Positions 43,591 to 56,269 of a stretch of DNA of 64,000 nt are shown here, one piece after another. The stretch comes from Albugo candida (taxonomy: Eukaryota > Oomycota > Peronosporomycetes > Albuginales > Albuginaceae). Each line of letters opens with the position of its first letter. Position 1 is the stretch's first letter. The translations under genes were made by a program, and so were the position numbers. The DNA is taken from contig CAJNAR010000156.1 of NCBI GenBank assembly GCA_905220665.1, positions 310,001 through 374,000 on the forward strand. Reading direction: 5' to 3'. The notes under the pieces are model-generated. The model saw only the letters and a list, made by a program, of their open reading frames with translations, was not told where the DNA came from and made no database searches.

Positions 43591-44514
43591 AGTCTTCCTT
43601 CTCCGCTTAACTGAATGACATCGACAAGCTCACGCCGGTCACGGAAATTTCAATCGATGTAGAGGCACCGATAATGATCGATCTCGTCCAACCTAAGGGT
43701 AATATTCCGCTGCCTATGTCCATTGAAAATTTTGAGAGCTCGGGATATTCCAACTTCAATTACGACATCTTTAGAAACGTGAGGACATGTCATGAGCGCC
43801 ACTTAAGCTGTAGGTGACGTCAGCTGCACCCGTTTGACTGCTTTAAAGCTTTGTAAGATGTGCACAAGCGCACTGAACCGTCCCCTAAGAAAGCATGAGT
43901 GAGGTTTCGCTGGATCAAGTACCTTAAGACGATTGCGTGACCCTGTAAGTGATATGGACACTGAAGAGTGGTACGAAGACAGTTTATATGTTTGCGTGTA
44001 GTTGCCGATTGCACTGCAATTAGCACACTGTTGTCAAATAAGTTATCAAGCCTTTACTCATGCGACACGTACATTCATAAAAAAAGCGAACACAATTAAT
44101 ATTTCCTATCTTGAAATCGTTTTTTACGTTTCGCATTAAAGGTGCGATTGCGTCTATCGCCACCGATGCCTTTCTGACTACGTATGGTACCGCTACTTGG
44201 TTGTGATCCAATAACAGAGCGAGGGATAGTAGAGAAGCGCCAAAAGAACACTTCTTTGCTGTATTATTAAGTTCCAAAAAATTACCAATAAAAACAAAAT
44301 TTATATTCTAAATAAAATTTATATGGAATAGTAGTTTGAACACGCAGATGGTCAGAGGAAGCTGTCTCAATTTCTCAAGTTTATTTTAAGGTAACCGCTT
44401 CGATTTGATTTGATCCCTGCGGCACAATCCTCGTAATATCGGCATCTATATACCATGTCTTCTTGTTTATGAGAAAAGGTAAATGTAGGAGCTCTATATT
44501 TAGAAGTTAATATA
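43591..44514. other. Unrecognised stretch upstream of the kinase remnant
   Basis: About 920 bp. Minus-strand frames at 43820-44026 and 44020-44277 could be decayed kinase N-lobe sequence but show no glycine loop or VAIK lysine. Nothing else is seen. Confidence 0.35.
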
Positions 44515-45279
44515 GGGAGCGCATATAAGCACTTCCCCATTCAGGAGCCAATAAAATCATTTCCATCAATCACGTAATTATCATGATATGTGTGTCATAC
44601 TTTGTTGCGTCTGTGCTATCGTTTTGAATGCAAGGACCCAGCTCAGCCTGCTAGCTTTTTAGTTGAAGTCAAAAGTCGATATCCTACCCACACACAGCAA
44701 AATATAATCGCGCTGCCTATCTCTGCTTATTCTCATTCGTTTATCGAATGCTCATCATGTTGCTATAAGGAAGGCTTTTGAATAATAGCATCGATGTACA
44801 ATTCTTTACTTCATCATTGTAAGCCTTCGGGTAGCGATGCGTTGTTACTTATGCCAGTTTCAGTAATATGGAATGACGTAGCCATGGTATCCTCTTCTTA
44901 CTATTTGATTGCTGTGAAATGGCGCTCCATTTATCTGTAAATTGATCAAATTCTATTGCCCTTGGATCAAGGAGGACATGGAAAGAATAATAGTGTATTG
45001 CTACGTTATGATTTTAATCTACTCAACTTCAAAAATACTCCTCGAGATTTCCATCTCTTTTAGCGGATAGCTCTTGCTTCTCGTCCATGAAGTCACCATG
45101 GACTGACTACTCGCTGATATGCTCCAATTTTTCTGTGTCTATTGTTTGTACGTGTCTGTGATAAATGATTGCTGATTGTCACGTGATTGGGTAGAGTCGA
45201 TACGGAATGATTTTATTGGCTCTTGAATTGGGGGGAGGGGTGAGAATAGTTAAAGGGGTGTGTGATTATATGCGCTCCC
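44515..45279. repeat. Inverted repeats flanking about 600 bp
   Basis: GGGAGCGCATATAA..CAC..CCC, AGCCAATAAAATCATT and CAATCACGT occur in that order on the plus strand from 44515 to about 44575. They occur in the same order on the minus strand from 45279 down to about 45178, where extra C-rich bases are inserted. The right arm overlaps the 3' LTR end of the minus-strand copia, so the left arm may be an oppositely oriented LTR fragment. The 600 bp between has no supported gene. Confidence 0.55.
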
Positions 45280-45412
45280 TCAATATATATTCGCGAATCT
45301 TTCCAAACCCCGACTGCTTGATTGAATATGCTTGCCGATAGGTAGAAAAGACCGCACGCATCAAACTAATACATGAAATTTATAGTGTCCGTGAGCACAA
45401 ACTTCAACGACA
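45240..45412 (-). repeat. 3' LTR relic of copia copy C
   Basis: On the minus strand it starts TGTCGTTGAAGTTTGTGC at 45412 and shares GATGCGTGC.GTCTTTTCTA.CTATCG.CAAGC, then GCAGTC.GGG.TT, then GAAGATTC.CG.ATAT with the 5' LTR. Homology is lost near 45.29 kb. The left end is therefore approximate. Confidence 0.65.
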
Positions 45413-48400
45413 TTTGATTTCCACCACTCCTACACCGTACGTATATTCGGCTCTGATGTTTTTTCAAGTGCACGTTCCGGCCATGACATGACTTACTAAT
45501 TTTGGTGTAAACCGACAAGAGTTTTGAACTCCTCCGATCTTGGTGCATGAAGCGCCTTCGCCATCATCTTAGCTGGCATGCGAGAACCTTCACAATATTC
45601 GGTCTTGGGAATCCCACGTTTGGCGTACGAGCCACAAACTTTATTCTCACGTCAATGTGTTTTGCTTTTGATGAAGATTCACCGGCAAGTTGCCAGAGTG
45701 CTGCATGGTTATCGACCTCGAATGACATCGGAATCACACAATCTCATCATCTCTCTCAGCAGTTCTCTTATGCCAATCATCTTCGCAACTACGACCGACG
45801 TAACCATAAACAATACGACTAAAATATCCGCCACTTCAATATACCATCTCGTAATGGGTCTACGGTCCGCCTTGTCCGCACCGAAGTCTGCATCACTATA
45901 ACCCACCAATTTGAGTGTGTATTAAGTTCGTCACGTCGTTTCATTGGTAAACGAACGTTCTTTGACTTTTGTAGTTTCCTGTCTATTTTCAGACAAGATT
46001 GCGATCACCTTCAGTCGGAAAATGCATACGTCTTGTCGCACGATGTAACTCGAACGAACTATCGTGGAGGGTGCATCGCGATATTCATGGCACCTTTCCC
46101 TCCAAGGATTCAAATGCGCGCACGGAGATTATGTGTGGTACAAATCGGGAGCATGACATCGCTTTCGACAACGTCATTGGTGGTATCATCAACCGGAATC
46201 CCCGTTCCTTGGGATTTTCCAGACCCAGTACTTTGAGCATATCCACAGTCTTCACTTCTTGATCAGCATCGTAAACCACTTCATCATCGTAATTAATTCG
46301 CATTCGGAGAAATTTATGCGCAGTACCCAAATTTTTACAGAAAAATGCTTCAAATCACTAAGAAACATGTCGATCTGCAAAGGTTCAGCAGCCGTTATCA
46401 GAACTATACTGCTTCCAGTAAACACACATGTCTGTAACACAGTGTGTAAATCTTAGGAATACAAGTTTCTTATGCAGCAATTCTGACCAAAGTATTCCTT
46501 CTTGTTTCAACCGTACAGCGCTTTCTTTGAATTTAACGGCGGTTCGTTCTTCCTTTTGACTTTCCATGACTCAAGTGTATCGGGGGCCACGTCTATTCTT
46601 CGCAGGATTCTTAGAAAAATGTTGAGCTCCGTTTCCTTGTCAGCTTTGACATATGCGATGGACATATCGCCATACTGTGCCGGGATCCGCCATGTTCTCG
46701 CTAAAGCCAATATTGTAATTTTACACTTGACATCTCCATCACAACTTCGAAGGTAACGTTATAGTCACGACCAAAAACGTACTCATTTCTACACGCGCCA
46801 AACGAGCTTGGTATCGCTCCAAATTTCCATCTGCGTCATGTTTCGTCTTATACACCTATGTAGACAATTTGCATCAATTGGTGGCACCAGCATTTTTTAC
46901 AATTGGTCGCTCTCCAAAGCTCGAAACTCTCTTGCATCGCCGATTCTCATTTAGACTTGTCCACGCTCTGAAGTACCTCGCGGTAAGTTGACGAGCCCGT
47001 ATCTTTTCATACTTTTCACCACTCTAGGGCGAACCTTTAACGCCATAGATACGTCTCGTCTTCCAGCTGAGTCCTTCTGTATCGATTTTGTCACTAGACG
47101 CTCCATTGCCCATACTGGCTTGGTTAAGCAACTGCGACTCATCGACATGTTTCCATTTATTTCATCCCACACACTTTCTTCGCATTCGCGTCTTTGTAAC
47201 CGTTGATTTTTGAAGCAACACTAAGTCGTTCTCTTTATCGAGAGTCTCGATTTATCGTATATGCTGATTTGTGATTACGGTGTGCTACTTGAGTAAAAAG
47301 ACTTAATAGCCTCTAGTGCCATCACGAATCCCAAGGATAATACCGCGTTGTGCGCGATTCGCTAAATTCTTCTTCTCCGGATCCCTATACAACGAACATG
47401 AAGAGCCAAAAACCACAACTCATTCCGTTATGGCGACGCATGGGTAAGCATCTGGATTGGAGATTAGTTGCCGGTATAAGCGTTCGTAGGTGAACGATTC
47501 AGCATGTATGCTGCGTATGAACCGCTTCCAACCAAAACTTAAGTGGAAATGCAGAATAAAGCGACACTAGTGTATCCACCACCCGAGTCTGTATGCAAGA
47601 CGCAAACTCGACAATCGGAACGATTTTTGGAATAAAACAAAGAATCCTAAAATGATTTGGCCGCTTTATCCTTGGTGTGGGCGAGAAATGTTTTTACGTT
47701 ATCACTTTTGTGAACCATAACCATGCAGCGATTTTTTAGCCTTTCCCTTGGGGTCATGGGGCCTTTGTGATCCGAGGAAATAACCTCATCAGCCCGCTTA
47801 ATAGGATATCTCGCTCCAGTATCTTGAGTGGATTGTCGATTTTTGTTTTGCTTGCCTTGTGCGCATGTCAAGCAACTGACACGAGTTCGATCGGTCAGTA
47901 TGATATCCGAAGCTGTAGTTTGAGTCAATAGTCAATCTCTCCATGGCACCATAATCAAGCTGGCCGAAGCGCCGATGAAAATCATATATTGTACCCCGTC
48001 ATGGTACGTGGGGAGTATCTTCGGTTGCTTCGTGATTGTCCGCAAGTGCCTCCAAAATTACGTCTCGAGATGGCTGCAGTGCACGTAGTTGACGATTAGC
48101 AAGTTTCTAGTTGAGGTCCACGTCGAAGACCACACCTTTTCCATGACACGTTTCGAGTACACGCTGTGCAACACGTCGATCGAGAACGTACCCTTTGGCG
48201 TTCGATACTCCATACGATATCAAATTGTGAGCAATTTCGACCGCAATATAATTTTCAGAACTTTTCATATTCTGGAGCTTGCCATCCGCAGAGACCCCCA
48301 GTGTTATGTTGACCACTTTGCTTATCGTCATCTTGTCTCCGTTGGGCTGAATGCGCACACCTTTGACGTCTTCGACATATTCTAACCACGACTCGTTGCG

Positions 48401-49643
48401 GCATGAGTGACGACTTGATTCACTGTCCAATATCCAGCAATCATTTCCGCCAACGCCTTGTGCTGAGATCGCCAGCGTAAAGTTAGAGACACGTTTTGAG
48501 GCTTGGAAGCTTCGATTAGAATACATCGCTCTCAAACATACAGTATCACCACATTCGTGACAACTTCTAGTCTATCATAATCTCGGCTCTCGGGTGACAT
48601 TCGCCACATCTCTCTCGACAGTTGCTTCTTCGTTACATATTCCCAAGCTTGGGCAAAATGCGCCAGTTCCTCAACTTGCTGCAAATACTTCATTCGGTGG
48701 GCATCAACCTTTTCCATCAGTACGACCCTTGTGTCTTCTGACGCGTATTGCACGATGTTGTTGAGGACCAGGTATACTACTGCACCTTCTGGCACTTCCA
48801 TCCCATCCACCAGGGGGAAAAAGTGTTCATTTTTCTTCGGATCCTGAGGCCGCGTAAGCAATTGCATTGACCGAGCCGGATTGATATGGGTTTTGAAAGC
48901 CTCAAGCATTTTTCCATCCCATGAGGGAGAGTCGGCATTTGATTCCACAAATTTTCCAGTTGTTTATGGTAGCATCGTTCAGCCACGCCCTTGGAGATAA
49001 GCCCCAAGAAGGTCTACTTCAAAGCCTTCCAGCCAAAGAAAGCCACACGTTGACTGGGCAAAGCTCACTTGTCTTTCAAACGACTTCGCCATTCCAAAAC
49101 CTCAGAGCCGATTCTTTTTTAACAATTCAGCTTCATCAAGCATAAGATTCCCAAGCTTTTCTGCCTTGCATCAGGGTACTGCACAACCCTTTTGTTGTAA
49201 CGGTCTTTGAGCATCATTAACATGTTGATGGTACATTTGTGGACCGACCTGGGAATCGTTCAGAGCTTCGGCCTAAAACTGCTGCAATGGTGACTGCGGT
49301 AAATGATGGCCAGGTTGTCGCTGTCCATAATACCTCGGAGGCTCCCCTGACCGTTCCACATTTACCGGTGCAGTCGACCCACCCAACGTAGCTATATGCA
49401 ATTGTGGTCGACGCCCAGTCCCGACGCAACAATCATCACAGTATTTTTCACCCGGTCACCTCCACCTCCAGAAATCTGTCCTTGAATTTTGTTCTAGGAT
49501 TCTTTCAAGCCATCCGATCGTGCCATCGATGCCCGCAGCAACATACTTGATCTTCTCTTCACATTCCTTTACCACACCAATTCTTTCGCACCTCCACACA
49601 GAACTTGAGCCCGAACGGCATTGATCGCGATCGATCGAACTTG

Positions 49644-49657
49644 TTGGGCTCATAACC
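49644..49657 (-). promoter_or_regulatory. Primer-binding site of copia copy C (half-tRNA type)
   Basis: Reverse complement of TTGGGCTCATAACC. It directly follows the LTR end CAACA and is identical to the site in copy B, although the two elements differ strongly in LTR and coding sequence. The ATG inside opens a 72-codon gag frame. Confidence 0.72.
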
Positions 49658-49814
49658 TGTTGTTTTTGAGAAAAGTTACGAGTAGAAATTTTATATAGTG
49701 AAGTTAATACATATCCGTGAATCTTCTCAAGCCCTGACTGCTTGTCGATAGTTAGAAAAGACTGCACGCATTGAAAATCTCCTCCAGTGTTTGTGTGTAC
49801 AAACTTCAACGTCA
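49658..49814 (-). repeat. 5' LTR of copia copy C
   Basis: On the minus strand it runs from TGACGTTGAAGTTTGTAC to CTCAAAAACAACA, with TG...CA termini, 157 bp. It aligns with the relic at 45240-45412. Confidence 0.72.
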
Positions 49815-50735
49815 TTGATTCCAATATGTCTTCCAGCGAACCTCTGCATTTTAAGATCAATTTAATTTTTCGATGGACAGTCATCCCGTGCGATAGATTC
49901 CACTGGATCGTTAAGCTCATCGGTCAAGAGTTTACTGCGTAAGTGTGCACAGATGATCGTCCATCCATTCTACAATCTGTCGCAGTTGAATGCTTCGATA
50001 AAATATTCTTGCATCAGTCGGAATTGGCACAAAAAATAGGACAGGAAAGCAGATTGCAGTTGACAGTTGAAGGTGTCTATATAACTAGAGTCGGACTAAG
50101 TGACTTTTTTAGTTGCCTCGGATATCTTAGAAATCGAATAACCATACAAAAAACGTTTCCTGTACCTGTGCGAAATGATAATATGCTTCTTCTTTGATAT
50201 TCCTGAGCTGCGGTAGCCTGAAGGCCACGGAGAATACGAGACTGGGTCCAGCGCGTTAAAACTGTAAATCTGTTTAAAAGTACCCTGTTTTGCACATTGG
50301 TGTCAACATACTAGCTGAAGAGAGCCATCCAACTAGGACTAGGATCGGGTTTGCACTTGCAGTTCTACATGCCGATGCCGTACCCGCGGCAATGGTCTTC
50401 GACTTCGAAAGAACAACCGAATGATACCTGCACTTTTAGCTGACGCAACACCTTGAAACCAGACTACATCAATCTTGATCGTAACATTGCTCCGAAAGTA
50501 CCGAATGTGCACACAAAGCGTGGTGTAGATTTCGTAAGGTGCTGGATCTGTCGGAGTTACTGATCGCTGGTCAAACAGAATACAATTCCGATCGGTCCAG
50601 ACGGTTACCGCTTGCAATGCAAGACATAAACCTGATTTAATTTGCTTATACTCCTTTCAATCCTACCGTAATGCTGACACAATTTTACACGCAATATGCG
50701 TCCAAAGTGGTCGGGATGAGAAGAACTGGTCGCAA
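49815..50735. other. Unrecognised stretch between copia C and the non-LTR element
   Basis: About 920 bp with short frames on both strands and no domain I can name. It may include the 3' untranslated part of the non-LTR element to its right. No poly-A or poly-T tract marks an end. Confidence 0.4.
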
Positions 50736-53215
50736 CTAGAAATTAGCTCCCTCCATAATTGTGTTGTGATCGTACTCAAGAAAGTGATGTCGATCGGATT
50801 CCTCTACGGCACACGAATGCTGCGTGCACAATGTAATGTCGGGGTGAATATCCTTCGAGATCATAAACGAGGTCGAATGGGCAACATCCAAAATACCCGA
50901 CGAAACTGCAGATTTCATTATCGGTAAAACACGTTTACGAACACGTTTACGAAGATGTAGAGATGTAGCCATGAATGTTTCAACTTGTTCTGAATCCATT
51001 GCGTCGGATCGCTCCCGCGATGGCCCACGTGTTGACATCGGATGATCTAAGTTGGTTCGGGAGGTTTCCAGGCGATTCTTAAGAGTTGACAGCGCTGAAT
51101 TAGATGGGAAATATTGCGTCGTTTCCTTCGTGTGTACTCCCATATGAAATGATCCGCTCCTTCTTTCTGGTTAAATCCAAGTGATGAGACTAAACGTCAA
51201 GTGGATACACTGTAGTGTGTGAGTGACTTCAGTGTAAAGTCGACTCAATGAAATTTATTCAGCCAGATTCGATATGTTCAGCTCTTCGTCGTTGTGATTA
51301 AGTTGTAGGGAACGATTTCCGAAATGTTCGATGAGGTTCGTCCACCATGCCAAGATAATACCAACGTTTTGCGTATTCAGATTACAAGTAGCAGCTTTAT
51401 AATGCCATTCTTGGTCGCAGTGACACCATTCCGGCCATTTCATGTAGTTCTGATGGCGTTGGAAGGCATTCAAATCTGGAATTTCAATTCACCAATCCAT
51501 CTGATGCCACAATTTAAAAGTGCGTCTCCATCGAAAAGATGCGCGCCCACATTGAGTGGTCCAAAGGAACGTTGGATAAGTTGTTATACTTTCGTCGAAG
51601 AAGTTGTCCAATTCGCTGGAAAAATTGTCAACGCATCGGATACGAACTGTTAAAGAAATTGAATAAGTTGTAGCTTTAGTCTCCCCAGCAAAAAAAGAGC
51701 TTAATGTCCACCATCTTGTCGTCAAAGATAAAAATAAAGAAGAATTGTTTGCTGAGTAGGTGAACGTGTTTTGAAACTTTTTTCTGTTTCTGACCAGGCA
51801 CAATCGATTTTGCATCGACTGCCACTGACGAATAGACTCTACTGGTATGCCCACGGGCATCGTGTAATGCCGCAGACGTGATAAAATCATCGTCTGCGCA
51901 GCCAAGAGTAGACAACGGACAGTCCTTGCACGTCAAAGCCATACTCCAAAACCACCATAAGACGCTTGTCGGATTAAAATAATCATCGATTGAGTTGGTT
52001 TCTGGCCAAACGGAATACCCAAATACTTGGATCTCTCTGGACCCATTATGGTCAAATTTAGAATACGGGGACACGTCATGGTCCGATTTAACGAGAACAA
52101 AGATGTTTTCCTCAAGTTAAATTTCTCACCAGATCCATCGGAATAGACTTAAACGAGTTCGAGTTGCGTCAAAACACCATCTGGTTTCTCTGAAAGCAAT
52201 GTCGAATCACACGCGAAAAATAATCTAGTTGCGACAATCGTGCCATTAATTCAAATGCCATGTTCTTCATGTTGGCGAAGCAAATTTCCCAAAGCTTCGA
52301 TCGTCATCAGAAAAAGTAATGCTGAGAGAGGATCACCTTGTTTCACTCCACGTTGCGGTGTAATGGACGGTTTGATATTTCCATTAATCATCAATCGCGC
52401 TTTTGTAATATTGTACAAAAGACGAACCCAGTCGATGAAACTTTTCAGCGCCCATTTTTCCAAAACGCGAAACATGTGCGTCCAATTGACTCGATCATAA
52501 GCTTTTTAAAAGTAGAGAGAGGTTGCACACGCTTCCTCTTCACGGTTAGGGACCAAGTCTTGAGTGTCGATGAGATCTCGAATGTGGCGTTGCATCGGCC
52601 GTCCTTGCACAAATGCTTTTTGATCTTGATGGATCAGTTTTGGCAAAACCCGTTCCAATTGATGGTCCAATACTTTTAAAAGTAGATTGACATCGGCAAA
52701 AAGTAGCGCGATCTATCGTTAGTTGCCAGGATCATGTCGTGATCGTTTTTTTATAACAATGTGATTGCCGAGTGGCGTTGTGATCGAAGTAAGATACTTA
52801 CACGATCTTCAGACACTCACCAACCGCTTTTTAAATCAAGCTGATAAAATGCAGCTCGTGAGATGTCTATACATGGAGAGGAACTACTTCGCATGTGCTG
52901 ATCGTAAAATTCTTCTCGTAAATGAAAATTTTCTCGTGCTCCTAATAAGAATAAAGAAGGAGGCAATAAAGCTTTTTCTTGATTTTCGTCGTCCAACTTT
53001 TTCAACTTTTTCCGGGTTCCAAAGTTGTCCGTGATTTTAGACTACCAGACTCGCTTTTAATTTGATCGCCTTGACGAAAATGAGGATGTTCAGATAGTCG
53101 AAATAAACATTTCCAATATCTTTGACCCAAAGGTTGAATTGAATTTGCAAAAGGTACTTTTTGTGCCAGATGATCTCCCGCATGTCGTGGACGAAAATAT
53201 TCTGCTGAAGTGCCG
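50736..53215 (-). mobile_element. Decayed non-LTR (LINE-type) retrotransposon, copy 1
   Basis: Minus strand. Reverse transcriptase blocks: VLEKWALKSFIDWVRLLYN, KPSITPQRGVKQGDPLSALLFL and MTIEALGNLL near 52.48-52.25 kb. The FADD-type motif near 52.21 kb reads FFACDSTL, so the first catalytic Asp is Cys. The C-terminal region near 51.1-50.75 kb holds a Cys/His cluster (LCTQHSCA...DRHHFLEYDH). It is collinear with copy 2 at 60.86-64.0 kb, both in coding blocks and in the 5' endonuclease segment near 53.0-53.2 kb. Homology to copy 2 ends near 53.21 kb, where gypsy sequence begins, so it is 5'-truncated. Confidence 0.82.
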
Positions 53216-56200
53216 GTATAGACTGAAAAGTGTCGTCCAGGGAAATACGGACGCCGTTTTTCTCGAGCGGTCTCAATGGCTAGCAGCATTTTCTCGTGAT
53301 CTGACATGTTTGGGTCGTGGGGGATCAAATGTTTCGAATATAGCGCAATGGCCCGGATATCGCCGTCGATGCGCTGCGAAAGAATACCACCCTTGCAGAA
53401 TCCAGAAGCATCCGTTGTTACGATGAAAGGGTGAGCAAAGGCCGGCCAGTTCAGAGTCAGAGACTACTGAAGTGCAAGTTGCAACGCGTTAAACGATTTT
53501 GCTGATCGTTCCCCCCGTTCCATTGAGTATCTTGCTTGGTTAGCTCTCAGAGAGGACGCGATATCCGTTCTATTCCCAGAAAACTCAGCAACTCCTTGCG
53601 ATGTAGGCGCTTGACATGCTGCAGTTGTATCTGTTTTCTTTGGAGTGACGCGCAGACTTCTTCGGAAACCAAATTCTCTAAGAATGCTATTTCCTTACGA
53701 CTAAACACGACAGGAGAGATGAGAGCAAAGCTGGTCCTTGCGTAACACTTCCCATACGGCGCGAACATGGCTGACATGGTGCTCTATTGTTAGGGATAAG
53801 ACGCATATGCCGTCGAGATACACGGCAACAAACGTTCTGGGAGTATAGAACAACGTTCGCGTGAGACGTGACCAGACTCCAGGCATTTTTTCATTTTTTG
53901 CATATAAACCTATTGGTGCCACACACCATTGATACATTTATTTTCAGTTATTGAAGCAGTATAGGGTGAACTTGATGGCAACACTACCATTTAATGAGCG
54001 AGAAGCGTAAAATAGTTGCATCCAACCATGCGGGCGAATGGCTCTTTGATCAATGGCAAAGGAAGCTTTGTCACGACTGACATGCTATCAACATAGCGAT
54101 AGATAAGAACCTATCGAATAGTATTTGAGACCCATGGAGAGTTTGATACTTCAATCAATCCTTTTCGTATGTTCTCTTCAACGAACTTATGCAGTGCGTC
54201 TTGCTCAGCCTTCGAAAAACGGATGGGAGCACAAGAGCTTGGCACGCATCATTCTGCATTTGCAAATCGAAGTTAAGTGATCGTGTTAAAGGCATTTCAT
54301 TTGGGAGCTGTTATGGAATACGTCCTTGTACTTGTCCAGAACTGGTTTTAACTCCAGCTGGATTTCCAATTGTTCTACGTGGGTAACTTTCAATTTATAC
54401 ATCTCCTCATAGGATCCACTTCTCATCTTATCTTTGAAGGTCAAATCATCCACGTCTTCGAACTTAGTGTGGGCTGCGATTCCAATCCGCTTCTTACGCA
54501 AATTTATCTTTGGGTTGTACTTGGTGAACCATGGTTGACCAGATATCAAGTCATGTGTATCCGGTAATTCCCATTCCGTGAATCGCATCTTAGGGAGCTC
54601 AATACCATCTATATGAATGGTACTGTATCTTCCGATCTCTTCGTGACCTGACTCGATGTACGCGTTCCATCAAAACGATGCTCTTGTACCTTTTCGCGCT
54701 TAGCACTTTTGATACCAGACCGGATTTGATCAAGTTTGCTGGCGCACTAGAGTCAGTCAAAATCTTGACTGATTTATCCATTGACACCATCACGCACTAG
54801 TAGTAGACTCAGACTTGGCATTCTCGATCCAGAGTTGCTTGATGCTAAGCCAATAGGCTCTACCTCAGATTTCGTTTGGACTCCCACGACATTGATCGTG
54901 ACACGAACGTAAACAATTGTTTCATGTTATTTCTCGCGGATCTCCATAATATAGACATTCTGTTGATTTACATGCTGCTTATACTCTCGGCCGGAACGAT
55001 TGTTTCCTTTAACATTACGTGCTCGGGGATAATTACGCTGTGCGAATCGGTGATTCGTACTATCGCACTTGAAGCACAAATCTCTGCGGCGACATTCGTC
55101 ACGAGACAGAATCTTCAGATTTCTAATTTGCATTGGCTCTGGACCATTGTTCAATTAATATGGACGCCTTTTTTCGTACGATCTGACTCTCAGTCTATCG
55201 TGGTGGGTTCCTTGGGAACATCTCGGTGTATGAGTGCGGTCAAAGCTCAACACAACAGTAATATCTTCGGATAGTGCTGTACAGCGACGGTACTGAACCT
55301 CTTCTTTCATACGAACTGAATGTCCACGTAGGATGTACATGATCTGGTCCAGCTCGCTCATTTCTCGGACTTGAGTGACTACGTGGCGGAATTTTCCTAC
55401 ATAATCAGAGAGAATTTCGCAGGAACTTATTCACGTTCGAAACTTCTGAAGAAGTCTTCCACGTCTGTGACATACTGCTTCTGAATCACATATCCCTGAG
55501 AGAGTCCTTGCTTTAGTGTCTCGCCTAAGGCGTCGAGGTTTCTTTGAGAAAGTTCCTGGATCTCACAGTCCACTCCTCTTGCAATGAAGTACTGTTCCAC
55601 TTGCTCCTTGTAGAGCTGGAATAATTCGTCCAGTCTACCTCCATACGTCGGAAGATTCATACCCTCTAGCTTACTTTCCGAAAGGTATTTTGACTTTTGA
55701 GAATTTCTCGAGTAGCTGTGCATGTCTTTCAATAGTCGCGACAATAGAGTCCAGCAAGTTTGCATGCTGATCGGAGGTCATCGGGTTGGACATTATTTCA
55801 GCAATACAGATATTAACTGATGTTAACGATTGGTTGAATGTAGGTGGTTGATGTGGGGTCTTTTTACGGCACTTGGTACTTCTCCTGACAGCCTTTGGAC
55901 CGGATTTGGAGGAGTTTTTCGAGTTTGCGTACGGTTGTTGGCGGGTGGGTACGACTTTGTACCCAAGAGACTCGGATGGTTTCGCTTTTGAGCGGCGACG
56001 GCGGTGCTGCAGGGACGGTTAGTACGGCGGGGATGGTGGTGAGAAGAGTACCAGCAAGTGCTACCAGATGTGGAGAGTTTAATTCACAAGATATATTTGT
56101 AACTAAAGAATGATTAAGGCTTTAGTTCTCTACCCTGTGCTATCTCTAAGCCTATCCTTTGAATGACGCCATACTGTGACGTCATGACCCACACAACATG

Positions 56201-56269
56201 CTTTGCTGCGTGGCCCTAACACACCCGGGTACGTGCTCTGTCATACCCCACGTACCCGGCGGCCTGACA
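53215..56269 (-). mobile_element. Truncated Ty3/gypsy element (LTR, gag, protease, reverse transcriptase)
   Basis: Minus strand, reading from 56.27 down to 53.2 kb. A likely LTR (56069-56269) is followed by gag starting near 55793 (MSNPMTSDQHANLLDSIVAT) with KLEGMNLPTYGGRLDELF, the zinc knuckle CFKCDSTNHRFAQ near 55.08 kb and protease VKILTDSSAPANLIK near 54.77 kb (DSG changed to DSS). Next come the linker LDKYKDVF, then reverse transcriptase WCVAPIGL, PGVWSRL.RTLF and VAVYLDGICVLS near 53.8 kb (YLDD changed to YLDG), ending in the RNase H region (MSDHEKMLLAIE..., YFPGRHFSVYT). Integrase and 3' LTR are missing, cut where the non-LTR element begins. Catalytic changes show it is dead. Confidence 0.82.
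56069..56269 (-). repeat. Probable 5' LTR of the gypsy element
   Basis: On the minus strand it would start TGTCAGGCCGCCGGGTACG and end AACTCTCCACA, followed two bases later by TGGTAGCACTTGC as a possible primer-binding site. No second LTR exists for comparison, so the limits rest on TG...CA and position only. It contains an 11-bp perfect inverted repeat, CCGGGTACGTG and CACGTACCCGG. Confidence 0.45.

Larger units (their letters stand above)
45240..49814 (-). mobile_element. Decayed Ty1/copia LTR retrotransposon, minus strand (copy C)
   Basis: Reads right to left. A 5' LTR (49658-49814) is followed by the primer-binding site GGTTATGAGCCCAA (rc of 49644-49657) and gag starting at the ATG in that site (MSPTSSIDRDQCRSG). 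Then come gag (LEAFKTHINPARSMQLL near 48.85 kb), protease relic CWILDSESSRHSCRNE near 48.4 kb (DSG changed to DSE), integrase (SCLTCAQGKQNKNRQ, EVISSDHKGPMTP near 47.8 kb), reverse transcriptase pieces (LKQEGILWSELLHKKL, MALARTWRIP.QYGDMS..YVKA near 46.4-46.7 kb), RNase H GYSDADFGADKADRR near 45.9 kb, and a 3' LTR relic. Interrupted throughout. Confidence 0.85.
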
